Part shown: piece after piece, positions 43,601-55,600 of the stretch
Position numbering within the stretch: position 1 is the stretch's first letter
Layout: every line of letters starts with the position of its first letter
Notes under the pieces: model-generated
Told to the model about the DNA's origin: nothing
What the model saw: the letters and a program-made list of their open reading frames with translations, nothing else
The model's database searches: none
Assembly: GCF_963576615.1 (NCBI RefSeq)
Contig: NC_088714.1
Coordinates: 30,581,143-30,645,142, forward strand
Length of the DNA stretch: 64,000 nt
Source: Watersipora subatra
Taxonomy: Eukaryota > Bryozoa > Gymnolaemata > Cheilostomatida > Watersiporidae
Direction of reading: 5' to 3'
Translations under genes and position numbers: made by a program

Positions 43601-46600
43601 AACTTTACATGTATTTCACAGTTGGTATAACATAAAACCCCTATAATGTAAAAATTCCTGGAATGGATTATTTATGTTGTAGGAGCGTCTACCGTATAAG
43701 TTAATGAATATGGTAAGAATTCTAGAGAATATGCTCAAAAGGTTAATGCTTACGCCAATTTGTTTCTTTGAACACGAAGAGAAAAAATAATTGTTAGGAT
43801 TGTATCCATGGGTTGGATGAGGGTGCATTATATACTTGCCTCCCTCAGCAGTTGCAGGAGAACAATGTCGACCTTTAAATAAGATAAACTAGATTTGTGT
43901 AATCAAGTCGTATGTAATGCAATGTGATCAGTTTTGAGACACTAGTTCAGAGCTAGTCCACAACTGTCACTCAAGTAAAATAAGCGAAATACTAATGATC
44001 ACGAAGCATGCTTTGAGTATTCAAACTGGTTAACGTTTCTATGGGAACCAAACGTAAAAATTTAGTTGTCTTCCTTACCAAATAATTATTTTACTTTATT
44101 ATCTTGTGACCTTTGAAGGTTAAGTGTCACACTTTGATTTGAACAAACTATATGCCGAATGAGATCAATATCCAATACCAATATCCAATACTGAGCCTAT
44201 CAAAATCCAATATCAATATCCAATACTGGGTCTGTCAATATCCAACACCAATATCTAACACTTAGCTTGTCAATACGCAATACCAATATCTAATACTGAG
44301 CCTGCCAATATACGTCATCAACATCCAATACTGAGCCAGTTGATATACATATCAAGACCCAATACTGAACCAGTCGATATACATATCAATACCCAATACT
44401 GAACCAGTCAATATACATATCAATACCCAACACTGAACAAGACAAGATCCAATACCAATGTCCGATACTAATACCTGATACTTAACCTGTCAATATCTAA
44501 TACCAATATCCAATACTGAGCCTGTCATTATCCAATACCAATATCTGATACTTGACTTGTCAATATTCAATACCAATATCTAATATTTAACCTGTCAATA
44601 TCCAATACCAATATCTGATACTTGACTTGTCAATATTCGATACCAATATCTAATATTTAACCTGTCAATATCCAATACCAATATTAAATATTAAGCGAGA
44701 TGATATCCAATACCAATACTCAATACAAATAACATAAAATTCCATTAGAATTTTCAATAGTAATGTATTGGATTTGGACAATAGTATTAGCCTCAAGCCT
44801 GGTGGTAGGCTTATACAAAATATATGCAGACAGGATTTTATTGATATTCTAAACTCTGAAGGTCTCAACATCACAACATAAAAATAGAACAAACCAGGAC
44901 CTCGGTGAAGTTATGCTACCAACAAAAAGCTACATTACCTGTTACATTCGGGTCATGTTTTGACCCAAATAAGTGGCCTATTTCATGTGCAACTACCAAC
45001 TGCATAGAAAGAATAGGTAACCGTTTGTCACTGAGCAAGTTGGTGATGATTCCATGGTTTCTTCGTTCTCCCATGCCACCACTGCGATACATCAAAATAT
45101 GAAGCACCCGATATTAAGTACATAACTTACTAAACAGCAAAATATATCTATTATAAACAATAACATATAATATTATAGTAATATTGCATAATTATTATAT
45201 ATTTTGCATTATTATTACGCATTATTATAACATATTATATAACAATGTGTATATGAACAACGATACTATTTCTAAAAGTCCTACAGAATCTTCATCAGCT
45301 AGGAATTTCGGCTCCGTGAGAGAATTCATTTGAATTATGAGACCATGAACACCACCTAAGAACACCTAAGCAATGATATCTATGGTTTGTTAAAGATTAA
45401 CTTGCGCAATAGTTGTTTAGTAGGTTTTATCAGAAAATATCGGTATTTTTCTATCATCCACGATTGTTTTTGATGTTTGAGATGATCTGACTGCCAGGAT
45501 GTTTCAAGATTAAAATCGATGAAAGTTGCCCACTGCATGCATATTTCAGTTTAACTGTCTCAGAAGAAAAATAGATATGAAGTGACGCCACTAGTTGTTA
45601 CCGTTGCTATAGTTGATGTCGGCTATTGTGTTCAAGTTGCAGCGTTGTGCATCTCTATTCTGTCGGTCTCTTTGTAGCTATAGACATCATAATCACACTT
45701 TCATTTGATCTGAACGCTTTAAACCGTGATCAAGTTTTGTTGATTCTAATCTTGAAACATCCTGGTAGTCAGATCACCTCAAACATCAGAAACAATCGCA
45801 AATGATTAAAAACACCATTAAGTTCTGATAAAATCTACTAACATGTTGTGCACATTCATCTTTAAATGAACATGCATATGATAAGAGAAGCTATTTAGGT
45901 TTACAGTGTCAGCTTTGCATTGCCATGTTATTCTACAAACCGTAAAAAAATTACGCCTAAAACTTGCTTGACTTCAAAACTTACTCATAAGAAGGAGTTT
46001 ACAGCAGCATTGTCACTGAGTACGTTTCTATATACAGCAACAGTATATACATAATTAGTATACACATAATTAGTATACGCACCATTAGTATACACATAAT
46101 TAGTGTATACATCATTAGTATACACATGATTAGTATACACATAATTAGTATATATATATAATTAGTATATATATAATTAGTACATACATAATTAGTATAT
46201 ATATAATTAGTATATACATAATTAGTATATATATAATTAGTATATACATAATTAGTACATACACAATTAGTATATATATAATTAGTATATACATAAATAG
46301 TATATAAAATTAGTATATATATAATTAGTATATATATAATTAATATATATATAATTAGTACATACATAATTAGTATATATATAATTAGTATATACATAAT
46401 TAGTATATAAAATTAGTATATATAATTAGTATATATAACTAATATATATATAATTAGTATATAAATAATTACCCTAGTATATGCATAATTAGTATACACA
46501 TAATTAGTATACACATAATTAGTATACACATAATTAGTATACACATAATTAGTATATATATAATTAGTATACACACAATTATTATATACATAATTAGTAT

Positions 46601-49600
46601 AGCATGGAGCATCTCACAGCTCACATGAATACTTATGAAAATTGAGGAGTTGTCAACCATTACAAAACATTTGTTGCATGATCAACGACATCATCTTTCA
46701 TCATCATCTTTGCATGATCTCTGTAAGCTATGTGAGTATTATAGGTTGTAGATTCCAAATACTAACTAAATATAAACTAAGGTTTATTATCTATAACAGT
46801 ATAACTCATTCTAGTGGTCAATTTGGGTAACAAATTATCAAGATAATGTCAATTGTAAACTAAACTTGCATGCGAGTCATTGATTGATTGAGTTTGCTGA
46901 CTTGTGCTAAAAGTTATATTTTATCAGTAAAAATCTTTCCTATATAAAACAGGATTTTTCCGATTTATTTTATTTCCATAACTGATGAGAACACTAAGAC
47001 TTGCGAATCTAAACTATAAACAGCCATTTATTGAGAGAAATAAGACTTTTGTTTGTTCTCAAATTGTTTAACATCTGAGTTCTATATATGGTTCACTTTT
47101 ATCAGCTTTAAAACAACATCTAAAAGATCCTTACATGTTCGCGAATTAAAATTTTAAAAAAATTAAAACTTTTAATTTTGAGTGTATAAGTGTCAGTTTC
47201 GCTGAACAGTGATCTAAAATTCATTTGCCGCACAGAGTTGTCCACTCTTTTTTTTTTCAAATTAGCAAAATAAAGAGTAATTCTAAATTCTACTCATAAT
47301 TGTATGCAGTAGTTTGACATAATTATACGCTTGACCATCAAAATTAACCACATTCATTTATTAAATTAAGTGATTACCTTAATGATTAACTGATCATTTG
47401 GTAAACAGCTCAAGAATTCTAATAATACATAGTTATTATTTTACTGTTTAGCTATGTTATTATGTTGCTCTGTAGGAAAATGGTTCAACAAATTCTTGCT
47501 CCAGTTCATTTGCTTTTAGTAATGAAACTTTGTTTATGATCATAATTAAGTTTTTTTTATATAATTTCATATATAATAATATATAATTTCATATTTTTAA
47601 CACACTGATAGAGTTTAGTTTCATTTTAGTGCATGTAATTGTAATATAATATATATAATATGACAATAATTACATCATATACATTATAATTTAATATATA
47701 TAATTTAATTATATTATAATATAATATATATAATATATTATAATATAATTACACTATATATATTATATATAATATATTATAACATATTATATATAATAAT
47801 ATATTATACTAGCTCCCTATCCTGGCTGGCTATACTATAATGGCTGGTTAGTCATTGTATGAATATGAGGCTACAACAGACAGACCTCAAATAGCTTTTG
47901 AAATACGTATCTATAAAGACAAATTCATGCTATTTTTACATACATGGGTATCTTAGCATTGTTAGCCAAGTATGCAAGCCCCAGAGTTGGCTGAAAGTCT
48001 TGATAGGTGAATGCAAGAACAATGCAAGAGCCTTTAATCCTACAAAGAGAAACAAGAGACACATTTACACAGCAAGAGTTATTTTATTCATATAATGTAC
48101 TAACTGAATGCCTGGCATTGCTCGATTAATACAAAAAATTTTTGAGCAGAAGAATTGTTTTTATTTAACATATACAACATTTTTCATTCTATTTTTTAAA
48201 CTTCATATCATAAGAAAAGTATTTTGTTCAGTTCAAAATAAATTAAAAAATAAACAACAGTGAAGATGGTTTAGTTATGAAACAAAGAGTAATGGTAAGA
48301 TCAAGTCAGTACTATTACAATGACTACAAGGAAAAATGATTTGATACTTATACAATTAATACAAACTGAAAAAAACAAAATAAAAATAATGAATATGTTG
48401 AATTAATAATAACAATTAGTACATGCAAATGTGTGTATAAAAAGGTTACTGTGTTGCAGCAGAAGCTATCCATCAAAATTTTGAATACAGCTGTATTGGT
48501 ACCAACGTAAAAATGAGATATCGGAAGTATCTAAAAATAATACTAAAGCAGCGTAGCGCACGAGAGAACCTTGTCTGACTGAACTGAGAGAGAATGTAGA
48601 AGCAATTTCTATTCAAGATAACACAACATACAACTGTCCATGTGAAAAGTTTTTAGTGTTTTACAGTTTTTAGATATTGACGTCAGGAATAGTTGTTAGT
48701 AGAACCAGAAATTAAAGGATTGTAAATTAAAACGCCCCATTTAAAAATGACAAACAAAAATAATAGCGGGTGACCATGGAGCTTTTAAAAACTTTCGAAA
48801 GAAAAACAAATGCAAGAAGTAATATTAATTAATATTAAAAAGTACATACTTAACTTGTAACCTGCAATCGCCGCTAGAAGTAATAGTAATACGACTCCGA
48901 TATGCCGAACCGATGCAATGAAGGAAAACACGCCGAACCAATACATTCTAGATAGTGATAGATAAGATGATCAAAATTAATTAAGACAGTTTAGCGTATA
49001 GTTACACGCACTAGTGTAGAGACTTTGAGGTTTTGAGTTGAAATCCAGTGTGATGCAGTCTTTTTGTTCTTAGGTTTTAATTGCTATAACTGGACAGACG
49101 AACAACAAACCGATGACAGACAAAAGCTGAGGTTCACAGATAAAAGATAAAAAAATAACGGTTTAGACGTTCTAATAACTCATAACAATGGAGAACAAAA
49201 GTTTTGCTACTTGCTCATGAAAAATACATTTACGACAGTTCATTTATGTTACATTTTCAAAGTACAAAAAAAATTTCAATTTTTGACATCATCGTTGAAA
49301 ATTCATACAATTGTTTTTAGTAAGGCAATTTTACCATTCAACACAACTAAAAAAGGTTTCCATAGGTATTTGTAGTACCTAGTACCTATTTTCAAATTTT
49401 TCCTAGTTTCAAGATGTGACAAAGCACTTTGTGAATATTAAAATAAAGCAAACAACATTATTTGAACATCCTTAAATACATACTTTAATCTTTTAACATA
49501 CTTATGCATAAACCAAACACAGTAATTGTAGCTGTGCACTCAAGTGTTCACTTCCAACTGTGTACCCAAGCGTTTACTTGACTAATTGAAGGAAGGTCAA

Positions 49601-52600
49601 TATAGCGGTTAAGTATCACTAATTTAACCCTACCGTATCCCATGTGACATACGTGTATATGTAACAACAGTTTGGTAGAGTTGCTTTACCATCAATATGC
49701 ATTTAAGTGAAAAACTTCCACATAGGCCAGAAAGAGTAACCATTTACCTTCACAATGATATCAAATCTGATTGGTTTACAACAAGTCATGTGACCTGAGA
49801 CAATTCTATTTAGTTCTCTCTAAATTTGAAGTAACTTGTTAAGTAAACCAGAACTATCGAGCTGGACACATCAGCATCGGTAGTGTAATAATGTAATGGT
49901 GTAGTGTAAAACTAGTGTAATAACATAAAAAGCAATGCTTGTTTTATTTTATAAAGTATACATGTAGATGAAAATTGATGTCAATGGAAGTGAAGCATTG
50001 AATATCTAACTTAATTTTCACAGTCTGGGTACTGAGGGTAGTGTAGTGTCTGGTAGGCCTACTGAGGGTATTTAAAAACAAATTACTATATAAGCACTTT
50101 TAGGCAGCGTTTTATTGCATCTTCAAATAAGAGGTAAACGAAAAGAATGCAAATCAAAAGTTGGGTTTGACACAACTCAAAATATAAAACATTTTTGACA
50201 CCATAAATTTTATAAAATTCTCTTGTTACATATCTTTGCAATCTTCATGACAATAAATCAATGCTTAGCAGCAAGTACCAAATAGACTTGGCTCTTTGCA
50301 GCAAAAAGCAAAGAGTTTGCGGCGTGAAACACAAAAACATCTGTGAAACCTTTGCCAAATTAGAATTCAGTCAATTACATATTTACAATTCAGTTTGTTT
50401 AAATTAGAACATTGCGTGAAATCTGAAATGTTGCCTCATCTCTTCACTGGTTACCCTAGTCTCACTCCTGTCACATGTTACGCACAAAGTCAGTTGAAGA
50501 AACCTACCAATAGTTTGAGCCAAAAGTATGTAAGAAGGAGCCAACACTCGGTGTCTCTGTCAAGTAATTATATCCTCGCAGCTTGTCGATGAAAGTGAGG
50601 CTAGCCATTATTATACCGACCCTGTCTATTGAGCCATCTCCATCAAAATCAGTTTGTGAATAAATCTGGTGATAGAAATGCATTATATTTGTTAGCAGTA
50701 TTATATAAGTAAAGTTAAGTGACTTATATGTATTGAAAGAAAAATCTATTTTAGCATAACGCTATTCTATAGCCTAAGGTCAATTAGCAAGATGTTCATG
50801 TCTGATATATGGTGTCATGATTTTTTGCAGAAGTAGGAATGTAATGGATGGTCAGGCAGGTTAGAGATACGATTTGAGTATTTTAAACAGCTAATATATA
50901 AAAACACATTTAGCTCCTCAGCATTAAGGCCATTTAGATGCTGGTCGTAACTGTCTATATCAAGTATCATAACTCTAAAGCATAATTTTTGAAAGCATTC
51001 TAAAAAAAGCAAAAACGGATAAAGGATGAGAAAATAAAAGTAAGGAGAGCAAGGAAATTACGCCTCTATAAATTAGATCATTCAGATATGTAACATCTAA
51101 CAAACATTGATGTCTTCCATCAAGTTAGTATCAACATGTCATTCAACTGTATAAAGTTGGCAAGCCTTTCCTGCGGCTTACTGACACTGCGTAGTTCATT
51201 TCCTTGTTGTATGGTAACTTTTAACAGCAGTTAAATAATTTTTTAGCTATATTCACTACAGAATTCTCGACAAGATACAACCTATTTAAAATTCTATACC
51301 TTCAATTTGACTGGTTTTATACTTTTTTAAATCGGTACACAAAAACGAAGGCAAAAAATTGCCGAAGCTAAGTATCTGGTTTAATTTATCTTATTGTTAT
51401 GAAACAAGTAACACAATCATCGTGAATCATCGTCAATCTTGTTATGTAAAATTTTTGGGAGTTTATGATTCTGCTTCAACCAATCAAAACTGCTTTAGCA
51501 AAGTTTGTGATCAACCGCTCCAACTGGTCAGTTATTCTTATTCAACTATCGGTTTTTACAGGCCTTTTTGGTTTCGGAATTTTTCTTGGTAAGTGTTAGG
51601 TTTAGAAATAATATTTTTTTGAATTGCTTAAAAATTGCCCAAGTCAAAAAATTTATATTGTACAGCTTTCAAAAACCTTTCCACTCTAAGCTTGAAAGAA
51701 TCCAAAAGAGCATTGATTACACAACTACTACAATCCTAGTCATAGCGCCTCCTTGTGCTTAATAGAAAAATGTCCTCTGTAGTTCAAAATATGGTGACAA
51801 GGCTTTCAAAATATGATGACAAGGCTCTCATAGTAAGCACTAAAACCTTGTCATCATAACAGCTTTTCAAGCTGTTATGATGACAAGGTTTCAGTGCTTA
51901 CTATGAGAGACATGGCTAACATGAGAAGTCACAAAACATGTGTAATATTATTTTTTGTTCTTATCGTTAATAATCTCCTGCATTTTAGGGGAAGTTTAGA
52001 AATAATTTCTACAAACTATTTCTTTTCCATTTTTATGAAATGGATGCATTTAGTAAAACTAACCATTTTATATATCATTAGCAAGGAGATTTTGTGATGA
52101 ATAGGGTGCAAATTTCAGTTTAAAGAAATAACCACTACTTCTAGAATTATGAAAAATTATATGTGGCCAGGTTAACTTTTGAAATTGTTTTGAAAATTCG
52201 TTCTCACTTTAAAGAGTTGAGACAAAATGAAAACCTAATACACCATATATATATAGTATATATACACTATATATATGTATATATAGTATATATATACACT
52301 ATATATGTATATATACTATATATACACTATATATAGTATATATATACTATATATATATGCTGTATATATATAGTATATATATGTTGTATATATATAGTAT
52401 ATATATATACTATATATATATTCACACAGATAACTGGCAGGTTCCCATAAAAAACTGGCAGGTTCACATAGAGAACTGACAGGTTCACCTAGAAAACTGG
52501 CAGGTTCACATAGAGAACTGGCAGGTTTGCATAGAGAACTGGCAGGTTTGCATAGAGAACTGGCAGGTTCACATAGAGAACTGGCGGGTTCACATAGATA

Positions 52601-55600
52601 ACTGGCAGGTTCCCATAAAAAACTGGCAGGTTCACATAAAAAACTGGCAGGTTCACATAGAGAACTGACAGGTTCCCCTGGAAAACTGGCAGGTTCACAT
52701 AGAGAGCTGGCAGGTGCACATAGAGAACTGGCAGGTGCACATAGAGAACTGGCAGGTTCACATAGAGAACTGGCAAGTTCACATAGAGAACTGGCAGGTT
52801 TACATAGAGAACTGGCATGTTTACATACCATTCATAGAGGAGGTCTATTAGTCTACTCAAGGTGGTTAAAGTCTGAATAAAGTGTATAGAAATAAGCATT
52901 CTATCTGACAACACTGAACCAAATTAATAAGGAAAAGCTAACGGAAAAGAGACCCGTTACCTCGTGAACAGTGCGGATGGTTTGAGTTATGATCTTCGCA
53001 GCCTCGAGGATGTTTCCGTGAGCCATATAGTGCACAAAGTATCCGTCTACAAAAACATGCACCTCGCAGAAACGATTTTCCATGAGGCCAGCACGTTTTC
53101 TTCTGTAATGTTCATGCAGAGAAAACCCGTTAAAGGTTGTTATATTACAATTAGCATATAATAAAGAGACTGAGCAATGAGAGGGAAGAATAGGAGAAAG
53201 ATAAAATGGAGTCACAGATTTGTCTAAAAGACACCTGATTAGCAAAACCAAACAAGATGTTTGATCTTGAGTGGATTTTATGGGCAGAATTGTAATCAAC
53301 TAGGTTCAGGGGAGATTTTATACAAATATTTTATATGATCTATCATAAAATATTTAAGCATTGAGCGAATGTAGTGGTCTGGCTATGGTGGATAACACAG
53401 AATGATTGTGAGTTATTTTTCATGAGAGCCAAATAACTGTCCGTAATTTCCAAGATTTTGATTGAACAGTTTGCCATGCAATGACACAAGGAAACAACAA
53501 AGAAAATCACACCAAAAATCCTTCAAGTGTCACCATTATGAAAAAGACAGTTGAGTAACACAGGATCACAATTAAAAATATTTTGTATCTCAACCACTGG
53601 ATGTCTTCACATTGATTTTTTTCAAAAATAACAAATATTATTCCTACCACAGATAGAGAGTTATGCAATTAGGTAACCATGTTGTTCCTTGAAACCTCTA
53701 CCAGCTGACAGCACACCAAACAATTTTTAATTTAATTATCAAAGGTTTTAATATTTTTAATGTTAACAAGTTCTCAATTTTGTACATGCTCTCGAGTCAT
53801 ATAAACACAGTATATAAAGAGATTAATAACACACAGTATAAACAAATTCAAGTTCAAAAGAGTTCTAAATTGAAATTTTTTCACATCAGATGCACAATGA
53901 GGTAGCAATGGATTACAACCAGTTGTTCTATTACAAGCAGTACAATCCACAATGTTGTGTGTTTGAGCAATCACTCGAAGAAAGAGTAAGTTGTCTGCTT
54001 AGCTTACTGCAATCTATTATTTTAAGAACAATGGAGCACAAAAAATGGCTCTGTGATTATGACTAAACATGTCTGCAACCAGTGGCAAGGGAACCTCGAT
54101 GACTAAAAACATGCCTAGTTGTGGAGAGCAATTCAAGGTTGGATACCACTCTTGTTAGCACTGGTACCCTTTTTGGTAATCGAACCCAAACCTGTTATTA
54201 GCAAGCCAGCCATTTTAGACCATGACTGCTCTATGCAAGATTAAAATGGTGCAACGCTAAACAATATATCTATGAGTTGTGGACAATTGTACCTACTTCC
54301 AAATCTACTGACAAAATACACCAATTCTAAACCTAGTTCCATGTTTTTACTACAATTTATTTGATATGGTTTACAGAGTAAGATCATCTAGCAAATAGCA
54401 GACCAATATTGAGCTAAGTTATTTAAGGTTTTGTACCAGAGGTTCATGAAACGTTCTAGTTTTCACGAAAGTTCTAAATTTTAGCTTCCTTTATCGTACC
54501 TGTTACGAGCTTCGTGTATCTCATTTATGGACTGGTGATATTCTCTGTATAAAGAGGTAAGGTAATAAGGATGTCTATGCGGCTCTGAAGTCGGTTGTGC
54601 CAAATATACATAGTCTTTTGTAACATGCTCGACATCATCTTCAAAATATAATATACTAAGATCCTTTCGACCAGGTTTATGCCTGTCCAATGCTTCTAAA
54701 TAAAACGTTACGTTATGAAGGACGACCACCCCTTCAAATGTCAGATCATGATAGAGAGTTCCATGAACGTAACTCTGGGTGTTTATGGAGCTCACGTGTC
54801 CATGGTAGTATATGATAGTGTTAGGAATGTCATATATACCGCTGCTGTTTTCTACCTTGAAACTAGTTAATTTCCTGTAGAATTTGTGTGGCTCTTGCTT
54901 TTCCTCGGTAAGGCTCAAGGAAAATGCTATTTCGCCGCTAACTGTCACCAAATCAATTTTAATCACTGCCTTCACTCGCTCTTTTATCTAAAAATTTAAC
55001 TAGGTCAGAGTAGATGAAGTAATAGCACAAGATTACAGTATGGATATCAGCAAGACAATAGCGACCATTTTGATTCATGACCAATTGGAATTAAAAACAA
55101 TTTCAATTTGATTGGATAATTTTATAGCGAGCCTTTTGATTGGTGAAACGAAGTTTTTTTTTACCAAATTGTCTATATACATCGAGTACTTTAACAGAGA
55201 GCTGATTTTCAATAATCTCTATCTTGTTAACGTATGTAGACAATGGAAACACAGAAAGGTCAGCTGATAGCATAAGGTACTAACAACGATATTATATAAG
55301 GTAGATGCAATGTCCAACCAGTCATCTACGTAATCTAAGAGTTTGAGACCTGATGATATAAACACGACTGCAGAGCACTTTTAACTATTCTTATGGGAGC
55401 TCTATAATGCAAGTTTGACGCTATTAGATACAAACTGGTTGCCTCTTGTTTGTGTTTAATGATATTTTACTAAATGAATATGACCAATCTCGGTGTATAT
55501 ATCTTTGACTAAGAATTGCGAATGGTCAAACTTGTTTTTAAGTTACCAAACAAGCAATTACAAGAAAGAACATGTCTAGCTCACACACATTGGGATAACA

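Noticed and set aside
52316-52914. Minus-strand frames of 141 and 171 codons near exon 3 of gene B
   Set aside because: They translate the 21-bp array and flanking AT repeat, which lie in intron 3.
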